DNA of 12,545 nt from Candidatus Parcubacteria bacterium (GCA_027028225.1 JALVJP010000058.1:1-12545), one strand, 5' to 3'. Numbered from the stretch's first letter, positions 1 to 6,967 are shown. The notes: generated from the sequence alone by a model not told the origin. Numbers and translations are program-made.

Positions 1-1257
1 CCCAGAAGAGAAGTTGATAGAGTACTTTTATCCAGAGAATTTGTAGTGAGAAGTGTTAACAACGCTATGGATTCTAACAGTTTAATGTTTGTTGTTACTG
101 CTTTTGTTACTTTTGCCGCGGTACAGTTTAGAAGCTCGCTACTTGCAGGTGTTACCTACATCTTTGCTGCACTTATTCCTTTTCTTGTTAAATCACCGCT
201 TCCTAGTTTTTATGGATTATTCTCTTTTTTGATGGTGATTACAATTGTAAATTTACTCGTTGTGTATATTCGGAAGTGGCATTTTTTGATTACGCTCTCT
301 CTTGTTACAACTATTATTTATAGTCTTCTTTCCTATATACAATTTGATATTCAAATAAACGAAACATATTTTGCTTACCTGTTTGCTGCACTCTTTGCTT
401 CTGTCTCATTTGCAAATTTGTTGACCCTTAATGAAGACAACCCTCTTGCAAAAAAACATTATCTTTCCATTGCTTCCGTGAATACACTCTTTGTTGCGAT
501 GTGGACATTCGTAGGGATACCAAGAGACTTATATAGTATAGTGTTTCTTGTTTGGGCTATCTCATTTCTTATCTTAGGATTTTCTGCATTTCTCATCGCA
601 AGGAAAAAATCACCATTTATTGTGTTTTCCTCAAGCGCGATGTTATTTCTCGCGTTTGTTACTATCAATGAGCTCGACATGAAAGCGATGCTCGCTGCAT
701 TTGCAATTGAGGCACTTGTATTCGTCGTTGCAACAAGCTTAATGCTTAAAGATCCTTATACGAGCAGAAAGGCAGCGAGAGTATTTATTATCCCCGCAGT
801 ACTATCCTACTTCTCAATACAAGAATTTATATGTATTCACCCAGATATATTTGGTCCATGGGCAATATCTCTTTATGTTACGATGGCAAGTTTTGCTTTT
901 GCTGCGCTTTTCTTGAAAAGCTACTTCTCATATGCACTAGAGGAAATAGAAGTCTCTATAAATACCTTATTTGCTTTCTTTGGTTTTTGGGTAATGATGC
1001 TCATATGGCTCATTCCTCATGTACTTACACAGCAAGAACTTGCCACCTACATATCGATATTCGTTTACACGCCGATTGTTCATGCGTTCTACTTTAATCA
1101 CTTTAAACAGAGACATGAACTGTTCCACAAGCTAGGGTCTATCATCCTTGTAGGAGTTATTGCGAGGATTGTTCTCGTTGATGTGTGGAATTTAGATATT
1201 TTAGACATAAAGGCACAAATCCGGGTCCCAAAACACCCGGATTTTCTTTGTATGTAA
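1..1257 (+). CDS. Polytopic membrane protein, DUF2339-like, 5' part outside window, 3' end altered by insertion
   Basis: The frame is open from base 1, so the gene begins upstream; the GTG at 46 is an internal valine rather than a start. About 418 residues are visible, nearly all in hydrophobic segments separated by short charged turns, giving roughly a dozen membrane spans. The pattern of paired helices, a segment ending RKWHFLITL and a late RIVLVDVWNLDIL stretch resembles the large DUF2339 predicted membrane proteins, whose function is unknown. That family normally ends with one more hydrophobic helix after this stretch. Here the native frame runs to about base 1209 and then enters the terminal repeat of an insertion remnant, so the last ~15 residues (KAQIRVPKHPDFLCM) are encoded by foreign sequence. 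The product therefore probably lacks its last helix. Family assignment is from memory of the pattern and is moderate; the membrane character is clear. Confidence 0.7.
   Translation, partial: PRREVDRVLLSREFVVRSVNNAMDSNSLMFVVTAFVTFAAVQFRSSLLAGVTYIFAALIPFLVKSPLPSFYGLFSFLMVITIVNLLVVYIRKWHFLITLSLVTTIIYSLLSYIQFDIQINETYFAYLFAALFASVSFANLLTLNEDNPLAKKHYLSIASVNTLFVAMWTFVGIPRDLYSIVFLVWAISFLILGFSAFLIARKKSPFIVFSSSAMLFLAFVTINELDMKAMLAAFAIEALVFVVATSLMLKDPYTSRKAARVFIIPAVLSYFSIQEFICIHPDIFGPWAISLYVTMASFAFAALFLKSYFSYALEEIEVSINTLFAFFGFWVMMLIWLIPHVLTQQELATYISIFVYTPIVHAFYFNHFKQRHELFHKLGSIILVGVIARIVLVDVWNLDILDIKAQIRVPKHPDFLCM
1208..1251 (+). repeat. Left terminal inverted repeat with internal hairpin
   Basis: This arm matches the reverse complement of 1490-1533. 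It contains its own perfect 10-bp hairpin: 1217-1226 pairs with 1235-1244 around an 8-nt loop and is followed by a short T-rich stretch. It may therefore also act as a weak intrinsic terminator for the truncated upstream gene, whose stop codon lies just beyond it (1255-1257). Confidence 0.75.
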
Positions 1258-1268
1258 GGAGAAATCAA

Positions 1269-1296
1269 CATTATCTAATATTAGAATTAGATAATG
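1269..1296 (+). other. Hairpin covering the start codon of the decayed transposase
   Basis: CATTATCTAAT at 1269-1279 is perfectly complementary to ATTAGATAATG at 1286-1296, with a 6-nt loop. The 3' arm ends in the ATG at 1294-1296, so folding would hide the transposase start codon. Start-site hairpins are known in several insertion sequences, where they limit translation from transcripts that read in from outside. That role is inferred here. Confidence 0.55.
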
Positions 1297-1512
1297 ACGA
1301 AAAAAGCAACGAGAAGAGCAAAAAGATGTCCATATTGTAGTAGTCTTCACACTATTAAGAAAAGGATAAGGAGAGATACAAAAATCCCTATCACACGATA
1401 TATCCTATAAAAAATATAGAAGAAAGTTTCAAGATCTTCAAAAGAATTGAGGTTAAAGATAATAGATGAATACTTTGAAAACCGCAAAAACAAGAGAAAA
1501 AACCGGGTCTAA
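1294..1512 (+). pseudogene. Transposase N-terminal zinc-ribbon fragment, frameshifted and truncated
   Basis: From ATG 1294 the frame gives MTKKATRRAKRCPYC followed by SSLHTIKKRIRRDTKIPITRYIL and a stop at 1408 (38 residues). Shifting frame by one base at about 1405 continues as YKKYRRKFQDLQK, and returning to the first frame at about 1447 gives LRLKIIDEYFENRKNK. Joined, these look like the start of a transposase with a zinc ribbon: basic leader, CPxC knuckle, an RYxC..C...F second knuckle, then a helical region. In the second knuckle both cysteine positions read TAT (Tyr) where TGT (Cys) is expected, so the zinc site looks destroyed. The catalytic domain is wholly missing; the fragment runs straight into the right terminal repeat. 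The family (for example IS1595/ISXO2-like or another zinc-ribbon group) cannot be fixed from this much. Confidence 0.6.
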
Positions 1513-1533
1513 AAGACCCGGATTTTGCCTTTA
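1490..1533 (-). repeat. Right terminal inverted repeat with internal hairpin
   Basis: The outer 19 bases (1515-1533) are the inverted copy of the left end, less one C. An 8-bp hairpin (1503-1510 with 1514-1521, loop AAA) followed by TTTT (1523-1526) lies inside. It could stop transcription before the pilin promoter. Confidence 0.75.
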
Positions 1534-1558
1534 CCTCTTTTTTTAATATTGCTATACT
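1530..1558 (+). promoter_or_regulatory. Putative promoter of the prepilin gene, suggesting a leaderless transcript
   Basis: A -10 box TATACT (1553-1558, five of six consensus) lies 17 bp after TTTACC (1530-1535, four of six). Transcription would begin about 7 nt later, at or next to the ATG at 1566, so the mRNA would have essentially no 5' leader. The first bases of the -35 box lie in the insertion remnant's right end (through 1533), so the insertion may have altered this promoter. Confidence 0.45.
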
Positions 1559-1565
1559 TCTCCAT

Positions 1566-2072
1566 ATGAAAAAAGAAAAACAAAACACCAAAGGCTTCAC
1601 CCTCATCGAACTTCTTGTAGTCATCGCTATTATTGGAGTTCTCGCAACAATCATCCTCTCCTCGCTCTCAAAAGCACAAGCAAAAGCGAGAGATGCACGG
1701 AGAGAGCAGGATATTCATACAATCCAAACGGCGCTAGAAAATTATTATATTGATCACGGGGAATATCCAAAGACGAGTTGGAGGTACAGTTATAATAGTA
1801 CATGGGACAATCTTGGTTCCATCTTAGGTGTGAGACTTCCGGTTGATCCTATTAATGAAGCAGTCGATTCAATATATCATGGTGGATATAGTTACACATA
1901 TTTTAGTCATCCATATTCCTATTATTGTAACGGTCAAGCTTATATGCTCGTATACAACAAGGAGACCTCAAACAACCCAAACGATGGAATTACTTTTTGT
2001 AATGGGCGTACTTACGGTTTTGGGAATGCTTTTGTGGTGGGTGTAGATAGAGATGGAAATTTTGTGAACTAA
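1566..2072 (+). CDS. Type IV prepilin-like protein (pseudopilin / GspG-like)
   Basis: The 168-residue protein starts with a short basic leader ending in Gly10, then FTLIELLVVIAIIGVLATII: the classic prepilin-peptidase site (cleavage after Gly10, Phe at +1, Glu at +5) followed by the hydrophobic helix that packs the pilus core. A charged amphipathic helix (KAQAKARDARREQDIHTIQTALENYY) and the HGEYP turn are typical of major pseudopilins. The C-terminal head (about 60-168) is rich in Tyr, Ser, Asn and Gly and has two cysteines in CNG contexts (YYCNGQ and TFCNGR) that could form a disulphide. It should be made as a membrane precursor and assembled into a type IV pilus or related filament used for attachment, motility or DNA uptake. 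No other pilus gene is in the window, so it stands alone between the insertion remnant and its own terminator. The subtype cannot be told. Confidence 0.88.
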   Translation: MKKEKQNTKGFTLIELLVVIAIIGVLATIILSSLSKAQAKARDARREQDIHTIQTALENYYIDHGEYPKTSWRYSYNSTWDNLGSILGVRLPVDPINEAVDSIYHGGYSYTYFSHPYSYYCNGQAYMLVYNKETSNNPNDGITFCNGRTYGFGNAFVVGVDRDGNFVN

Positions 2073-2076
2073 GTGG

Positions 2077-2101
2077 AAAAAACACCGAGTGGTGTTTTTT
2101 T
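2077..2101 (+). terminator. Intrinsic terminator after the prepilin gene
   Basis: AAAAAACACC (2077-2086), loop GAGT, then GGTGTTTTTT (2091-2100) plus one more T. The stem runs into a seven-T tract. It starts 4 nt after the pilin stop and separates pilin from tgt. Confidence 0.85.
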
Positions 2102-2127
2102 GTATAAAAAAAGAATATAGATATGAT
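2100..2127 (+). promoter_or_regulatory. Putative tgt promoter, possibly leaderless
   Basis: TATGAT (2122-2127, five of six to TATAAT) ends 6 nt before the ATG at 2134, so transcription would start at or very near the start codon. A weak TTGTAT (2100-2105) lies 16 bp upstream and overlaps the terminator T tract. The -10 is the main support. Confidence 0.35.
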
Positions 2128-2133
2128 AGAAGT

Positions 2134-3345
2134 ATGGAACACTTTCATTTTTCAATTCAAAAACGACTTGATGGAAAACTTGGGCGGACAGGGGTCATCA
2201 CCACACCACATGGAACAATAGAAACACCTTCTTTTGTCGTTGTGGGAACAAAAGCAACGGTAAAAGGAATTACTCCTGAGATGTTAAAGGATATGGGCAC
2301 TCAGGTGGTTCTTGCGAATACTTACCACCTCTACTTTTCTCCGGGGGAAGATATTGTTGAACGAGCAGGAGGCTTTGCAAAAATGATGCATTGGGACGGC
2401 CCCACAATGACGGATAGTGGAGGATTTCAGGTGTTCTCTCTTGGTGAAGCGTTCGGGAGTGGTGTTTCAAAAATTGCGAGTGGAGAAGACAAACCTGCGA
2501 GCGAGCGAGGTCTCCGTGCAAAAAAGTTTGCACGTATTGATGAAGATGGGGTGAGTTTTAAATCACAACGAGACGGATCGTGGCATCGTTTTACCCCAGA
2601 ACGATCGATGGAAATTCAATGGAAGCTCGGCGCAGATATGATATTTGCTTTTGATGAGTGTACGAGTCCGCTTGCCCCTTATGAGTATCAAAAAGAGGCA
2701 ATGGAGAGAACACATCGATGGGCGAAGCGTTCTCTCGTGCGCCATGAGGAACTCGATAAAGAGAAGAAACAAGCGCTTTTTGGTGTTGTGCAAGGAGGGC
2801 GTTTTCAAGATTTACGTGAGGAATCTGCACGAGTACTTTCTGCAATGCCATTCGATGGGTTTGGTATTGGAGGATCTTTCAATAAAGAGGATATTGGGAC
2901 CGCGGTTGCGTGGGTAAATGCAATTCTCCCAGAGGAAAAACCACGACATCTTCTTGGAATAGGGGAACCAATCGATATTTTTGGAGCAGTTGAAAATGGA
3001 GTTGATCTTTTTGACTGCGTTTCTCCTACGCGCGTTGCACGACATGGCCGTCTCTACACGCACGATGGACCGATTCAAATACGCAATGCAAAGTTTCGTG
3101 AAGATTTTCGTCCAATCGAGGAAGGCTGTGGATGTTATACCTGTCAGAATTATACCCGTGCCTACCTTTCCCATCTCCATAGAGAAGATGAGATATTAGG
3201 GAAGACGCTTGGCTCACTCCACAACCTTTATTTTCTCACAAAACTTTTTGAAAATATCCGTAATTCAATTGAAGATGGAACCTTTTTTCATCTTCGAGAT
3301 ATGTTTATTTCTCGCTATTATCAAAAAAAAAATATGTTACACTAG
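2134..3345 (+). CDS. tgt: Queuine/preQ1 tRNA-guanine transglycosylase
   Basis: This enzyme swaps guanine 34 of GUN-anticodon tRNAs for a 7-deazaguanine base in queuosine formation or salvage. ATG 2134 is chosen because an upstream in-frame GTG (2089) falls inside the pilin terminator; this gives 403 residues beginning MEHFHFSIQK. Family landmarks are DSGGFQVFSL (Asp94), FDECTSP (Asp174, Cys176), GVVQGG (217-222), DLFDCVSPTR with the nucleophile Asp294, and the zinc site CGCYTC...HN (Cys332, Cys334, Cys337, His363). Two things are odd. About 24 extra residues (roughly 104-130) sit between DSGGFQVFSL and the DEDGVSFKS segment. The loop that reads GGLAVGE in the Zymomonas enzyme reads GGSFNKE here (246-252). 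No queuosine biosynthesis gene is nearby. The family is certain; substrate choice is open. Confidence 0.95.
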   Translation: MEHFHFSIQKRLDGKLGRTGVITTPHGTIETPSFVVVGTKATVKGITPEMLKDMGTQVVLANTYHLYFSPGEDIVERAGGFAKMMHWDGPTMTDSGGFQVFSLGEAFGSGVSKIASGEDKPASERGLRAKKFARIDEDGVSFKSQRDGSWHRFTPERSMEIQWKLGADMIFAFDECTSPLAPYEYQKEAMERTHRWAKRSLVRHEELDKEKKQALFGVVQGGRFQDLREESARVLSAMPFDGFGIGGSFNKEDIGTAVAWVNAILPEEKPRHLLGIGEPIDIFGAVENGVDLFDCVSPTRVARHGRLYTHDGPIQIRNAKFREDFRPIEEGCGCYTCQNYTRAYLSHLHREDEILGKTLGSLHNLYFLTKLFENIRNSIEDGTFFHLRDMFISRYYQKKNMLH

Positions 3346-3354
3346 CTTCTATAT

Positions 3355-4833
3355 ATGATGAAAAATAGTAAAAAAGGAAGGTATATAAAGAATATTATCA
3401 TAGGGATTGCCCTCATAGGTATTGTATCCTCTTTTATTTTTCTTAAAAAAAGAAAAGTATCAGGAGATTCATATACGGTTGGGTATGGAGATATTCTCGA
3501 TGAAATTCGCCTTGCGGGTGTGGTAGACGATAAACATCGTGTCGATCTTGGATTTGCACGAGGGGGCCGTGTTGCAAAGGTGTATGTTGAGGAGGGACAA
3601 AGGGTAAAGAAGGGAGAACTTCTCGCAACACTCGATTTATCTCGCGAATACGCACAGGTGAAGAGCGCAAAAATGGACTATCTTCTTACCAAAATCAATA
3701 CAGAAATCTCTGCAAAGGATGCAGATATTGATTATGAGAAACTTCTTTCTGAACAGAAAGCTCGTGTAGAGGCGCTCCGGAAAGAATTCCTTTCTTCCAA
3801 TCTTCAAGCAAAACTTGTGGGTGAGAATAATGTAACAAGGACACTCCCAGTTCCTGCTCCTACTATCTCTGGGACATATAAAGGAGATGATGAAGGGAGT
3901 TATTTTATTCATATCTATCGCTCACATGCTCCTTCTGGATACTCTTTTGATCTTACAGGAATTGAGGGAGAAAAGCATTATTCGGTTGAAACATATCAAC
4001 CAGGAAAGTTAGGTGAACAAGGTCTCTATATTCAATTTCCATCGAAAAATTTGTATAGATACAACAATACTGATTGGGAGGTACGCATTCCCAATGAGGA
4101 TTCTCCTCAATATTTTGAACGAAAGCATGCGTATGAGAACGCGCTTAAAAAGTATGATGAGTTAAAAGAGAAACTTTCTCTCTCTAAGAGGAAATTCCAC
4201 GATGAATCAATAAGTGGTATTCCTTACACCCAGGCAATTGTCGAGCGTTCTCGCTCTCAGTTGGGAACTCATCTCTCAGCTCTAGAAGAGGGAAGAATAC
4301 GCGCTCCTTTCGATGGGATTATCGTTCAAAATGATTTAGAGCCAGGAAAAATCGTCTCTGGCTTTACACCTGTGATGCGTATCGTATCAGGAAAGAAGAA
4401 GGTTTCGCTTGATGTTCCTGAGGTATATGTAAATCGTATTCAAGTAGGAGAAAAGGCGGATATTAATTTAGATGCGTATCCAGAAATTCATTATGAGGGT
4501 GTTCTCGAATATATTGATGAGATAGAGAAAGGAGGAGATGGTTCTTCTCTCTACGGCGCGGATGTTGCGTTTGTTGAGCAAGATAGCAATGCGCGTATTG
4601 GAATGAGTGCGACAGTTACTTTTTCGAAGCTCATGAGAGAGCATGTCCTCACTATCCCATCTCATTTTGTGTTCTATAAAAAAGAAAAACCTTTCGTTCT
4701 TCTTAAAAAGGATAATAAGAGTGTTGAGGAAAGGCAGGTGCAACTTGGTTTTAAGGGAAATGGCGGGCTTGTAGAAATTATTTCAGGGCTTAGCGAAGGT
4801 GACGAAATTCTTTTCTCTAAGAGAGAAGTATAA
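3355..4833 (+). CDS. MacA/HlyD-type membrane fusion (adaptor) protein with an inserted beta-rich domain
   Basis: A basic N-terminus and one membrane helix (about 12-30) anchor the 492-residue protein with its bulk outside. The two half-lipoyl motifs are GRVAKVYVEEGQRVKKGELLATLD (71-94) and IRAPFDGIIVQNDLEPGKIV (315-334). Helices 95-160 and 255-312 would form the coiled-coil hairpin, and beta-barrel and membrane-proximal domains follow (345-492). The hairpin is interrupted at about 165-250 by a Gly/Tyr/Ser-rich, probably beta-sheet domain (SGTYKG ... GLYIQFPS ... WEVRIPN) that standard MacA proteins lack. With the permease and ATPase just downstream it should form an ABC-type efflux or export complex; the adaptor would link the transporter to the cell surface. 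A second ATG lies at 3358 and cannot be excluded as the start. TTACACT at 3337-3343, overlapping the tgt stop, is a possible -10, but no -35 is clear. The substrate is unknown. Confidence 0.85.
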   Translation: MMKNSKKGRYIKNIIIGIALIGIVSSFIFLKKRKVSGDSYTVGYGDILDEIRLAGVVDDKHRVDLGFARGGRVAKVYVEEGQRVKKGELLATLDLSREYAQVKSAKMDYLLTKINTEISAKDADIDYEKLLSEQKARVEALRKEFLSSNLQAKLVGENNVTRTLPVPAPTISGTYKGDDEGSYFIHIYRSHAPSGYSFDLTGIEGEKHYSVETYQPGKLGEQGLYIQFPSKNLYRYNNTDWEVRIPNEDSPQYFERKHAYENALKKYDELKEKLSLSKRKFHDESISGIPYTQAIVERSRSQLGTHLSALEEGRIRAPFDGIIVQNDLEPGKIVSGFTPVMRIVSGKKKVSLDVPEVYVNRIQVGEKADINLDAYPEIHYEGVLEYIDEIEKGGDGSSLYGADVAFVEQDSNARIGMSATVTFSKLMREHVLTIPSHFVFYKKEKPFVLLKKDNKSVEERQVQLGFKGNGGLVEIISGLSEGDEILFSKREV

Positions 4834-4839
4834 AGGTAT

Positions 4840-6195
4840 ATGGAGAAGCTAGTTAAAAAAAGGAAACGGCTAGTGCGTTCTTTTCGTGTTGCAAGATTTC
4901 TCGCATCTCGCCAAATCAGAAGGGGGAAGATATGGGTAACCGCTCTCATTGTTCTCATTATGACGCTCACTTTTCTAAGTCTCGTTGTTGTTCCTGGAAT
5001 TCTTGTTGGAATTATTGAAGGAAGTACGCAACAACGTAGAGATCAACTCACTGGAGATGTATTTCTTAGTCCGCTTCCGCACCATGAAGCAATTGATCAT
5101 ACAGAGGATATCATTGCCTTACTGAATGCTATTCCAGAAGTCGAGTCATATGCAGTACGTCAGAAAGGATTAGCGGAGATTAGAAGTGGTTTCGTGCATC
5201 GCGATGATTATACTGAGGATGCAGATAGTGTTTCCGCTATAGTGTACGCAATTTCTCCGCGTCAGGAAATGGGAGTAAGTACACTCGCTCAACACATAGT
5301 TGAGGGAAGTATGTTTGAGGATAATGATTCTCATCGCATACTCATCGGATCAACACTCCTTAGAGAGTATTCAAAATTCTCTGACCTCTTTGAGCCGCTT
5401 CGCTATGTAAAATCAGGTGAAGATGTTCTTTTCTCTATGTCATCACGTGGTGGTTTTGAAAATAAAAGTGGAAGTGGTACGGCAAAAGATGATCATTCAT
5501 CTACAATAGGAACTTCTAAAAATTGGTCACATTTTAAGGTTGCAGGAATTGTAAAATCAAAAGTAGGAGATATTTCAAATGCCGTCTTTATTCCAATTGG
5601 TGATTACTACCGCCTTGTAGGAAGTCGAAGTCTTGAGGCAAGTGAGATTCTCATTCGTCACAAAGAAGGTATTTCTGACAAAACACTTAAACAAATCCTT
5701 CTTTCATATGGCGTTAATCGTGATGCGAAAATACAAACTGCAGAAGAAGCAATCCCTAAATTCCTTTCTGATGTGCAGACAACATTCTCACTTCTCGGGA
5801 ATCTCATTGGGGTTATTGGTATAATCGTATCCTCCATTACCATTTTCATTATCATATATGTAAATGCAATTACGAGAGAGAAATTTATTGGAATTCTTAA
5901 GGGAATTGGAATTACCTCTTCCTCTATTGAAACTTCCTATGTGCTTCAATCACTTTTCTACTCTCTCTCTGGTGTTATTCTTGGAACCATTATCATCTAT
6001 TTTGTACTTATCCCATTCGTTGCAGAACACCCAATTCAGTTTCCGATGTCAGATGGAGTGCTTGTCGCTAATCCCCTTGAAACCTTCCTTCGAGGGTTTA
6101 TCCTTATTATAGTGAGTCTTCTCGCGGGATATCTCCCTGCTAAAATTATCACAAAGAAGAATACAATTGATAGTATTCTTCAACGATCTTCTTAA
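4840..6195 (+). CDS. MacB/FtsX-type ABC transporter permease
   Basis: The 451-residue protein has a basic N-terminus, one membrane helix at about 32-57, a large extracytoplasmic domain (about 58-310), then three helices at about 316-342, 363-391 and 412-438. This 1+3 layout with a big domain after helix 1 is that of the MacB/LolC/FtsX permease class. The outer domain contains the NAVFIPIGDYYRL segment common near the end of MacB-type periplasmic domains, and a Gly/Ser-rich linker at about 205-225. The SITIFIIIYVNAITREKFIGILKGIG stretch after helix 2 is the usual coupling region that meets the ATPase. It begins 6 nt after the adaptor stop and ends 1 nt before the ATPase start, so the three genes are co-transcribed. 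This class moves substrates by mechanical coupling rather than through a central pore. The substrate is unknown. Confidence 0.87.
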   Translation: MEKLVKKRKRLVRSFRVARFLASRQIRRGKIWVTALIVLIMTLTFLSLVVVPGILVGIIEGSTQQRRDQLTGDVFLSPLPHHEAIDHTEDIIALLNAIPEVESYAVRQKGLAEIRSGFVHRDDYTEDADSVSAIVYAISPRQEMGVSTLAQHIVEGSMFEDNDSHRILIGSTLLREYSKFSDLFEPLRYVKSGEDVLFSMSSRGGFENKSGSGTAKDDHSSTIGTSKNWSHFKVAGIVKSKVGDISNAVFIPIGDYYRLVGSRSLEASEILIRHKEGISDKTLKQILLSYGVNRDAKIQTAEEAIPKFLSDVQTTFSLLGNLIGVIGIIVSSITIFIIIYVNAITREKFIGILKGIGITSSSIETSYVLQSLFYSLSGVILGTIIIYFVLIPFVAEHPIQFPMSDGVLVANPLETFLRGFILIIVSLLAGYLPAKIITKKNTIDSILQRSS

Positions 6196-6196
6196 T

Positions 6197-6919
6197 ATGA
6201 AAAAAGCATTTCAAAAAAAAGAAAAAACTCCAATTCTTCAGGTGAGAGAGCTCGTAAAGACATTCGTAAATGGAGATATTGAAACGCATGTTCTTAAATC
6301 GATTACACTCGATATTCTCGAGGGGGAATTTCTAGGAATTATTGGACGCTCAGGAGCAGGGAAATCAACTTTTCTTTATCAAATGAGCTTGCTTGATACT
6401 CCGACTTCAGGGGAGATATTTTTTCGTGGAAGAGAAGTATCGTCAATCGACGAAGAGGAGAAAACGCTTCTCCGTCTTAATCATTTTGGATATATCTTTC
6501 AGGATTACGCTCTCATTCCGGAATTGACTGCGGAAGAAAATATTATGCTCCCACTCCTTATGAAAGGAGAGGATGGAGAGCAGGCACAAAGACTCGCACG
6601 AGAATCGCTTCAACGAGTCGGGCTAGAGGGGAAGTATCACAATAGACCGAATCAACTCTCTGGAGGAGAACAGCAACGTGTTTCTATTGCACGTGCTGTC
6701 GCGCATACTCCCTTAATTCTCTTTGCTGATGAGCCGACTGCAAACCTTGATTCTCAATCAGCGGAAAAGGTGTTAGAGGTACTCCTTTCTCTTAATAAGA
6801 GAGGGCAAACTATTGTAATGGTAACGCATGATGTAGAATACACAAAATCATGTGATCGTATTATCCATCTTGATGATGGAGTGATTGTAGGGGTGGATAA
6901 TCTTATGTTGATTGATTAA
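6197..6919 (+). CDS. ABC transporter ATP-binding protein (MacB/LolD type)
   Basis: This is the cytoplasmic ATPase that powers the permease just upstream. The start is ATG 6197, one base after the permease stop; an in-frame TTG at 6167 lies inside the permease gene and is unlikely. The 240-residue product has Walker [10 protein letters not shown] (50-58), Q-loop Gln102 in [18 protein letters not shown], signature LSGGEQQR (154-161), Walker [14 protein letters not shown] (173-185) with Glu179, and switch His211 in VMVTHD. All residues needed for ATP hydrolysis are present. The [21 protein letters not shown] stretch is typical of the o228/MacB/LolD subfamily. The short lysine-rich N-terminus (KKAFQKKEK) is slightly longer than usual. 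A strong terminator follows, closing the operon. Confidence 0.95.
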   Translation: MKKAFQKKEKTPILQVRELVKTFVNGDIETHVLKSITLDILEGEFLGIIGRSGAGKSTFLYQMSLLDTPTSGEIFFRGREVSSIDEEEKTLLRLNHFGYIFQDYALIPELTAEENIMLPLLMKGEDGEQAQRLARESLQRVGLEGKYHNRPNQLSGGEQQRVSIARAVAHTPLILFADEPTANLDSQSAEKVLEVLLSLNKRGQTIVMVTHDVEYTKSCDRIIHLDDGVIVGVDNLMLID

Positions 6920-6930
6920 TCTTTCTCTAA

Positions 6931-6967
6931 AGATATGCAATGAGTAATTTTCGTTGCATATTTTTTT
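6931..6967 (+). terminator. Intrinsic terminator of the ABC transporter operon
   Basis: ATATGCAATGA (6933-6943) pairs with TCGTTGCATAT (6951-6961) through 11 bp with one G-T pair and a 7-nt loop, followed by an uninterrupted T run (6961-6967). It starts 11 nt after the ATPase stop. Confidence 0.9.

Larger units (their letters stand above)
1208..1533 (+). mobile_element. Insertion-sequence remnant (internally deleted, MITE-sized) with terminal inverted repeats
   Basis: The left end reads TAAAGGCACAAATCCGGGTC (1208-1227). The reverse complement of the right end (1533 back to 1515) is the same apart from one missing C. Weaker similarity continues to about 44 bp on each side. Both ends start with TA, so a TA target duplication is possible, though it cannot be separated from the repeat itself. 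The interior holds a decayed N-terminal transposase fragment at 1294-1512. At 326 bp the element is far shorter than a working insertion sequence, so it is best read as an internally deleted, non-autonomous derivative that needs a transposase from elsewhere. It has inserted into the 3' end of the upstream membrane-protein gene. The family is not certain. Confidence 0.75.

Noticed and set aside
46..48. GTG as the start of the first membrane protein
   Set aside because: The frame is open back to base 1 with protein-like sequence, and there is no promoter or ribosome site; it is an internal valine codon.
1217..1244. A dedicated terminator evolved for the membrane-protein gene
   Set aside because: The hairpin is part of an inverted repeat matched at 1490-1533, so it belongs to the insertion remnant; terminator action would be incidental.
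1391..1654. Minus-strand 87-residue frame across the insertion remnant and pilin start
   Set aside because: It covers the decayed transposase, the right repeat and the pilin promoter in antisense, and its protein shows no family features.
2089..2133. GTG start for tgt giving 15 extra residues
   Set aside because: It lies within the pilin terminator hairpin and would encode a tail the family lacks; ATG 2134 fits the family and the -10 box.
2812..3180. Long minus-strand open frame opposite tgt
   Set aside because: It mirrors the codon pattern of tgt, has no recognisable protein features and no start signals; the same holds for the minus-strand frames opposite rplF (7869-8336) and secY (10389-10742).
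6167..6196. TTG start for the ABC ATPase
   Set aside because: It would overlap the permease by 29 bp and add residues not typical of the family; ATG 6197 sits one base after the permease stop.
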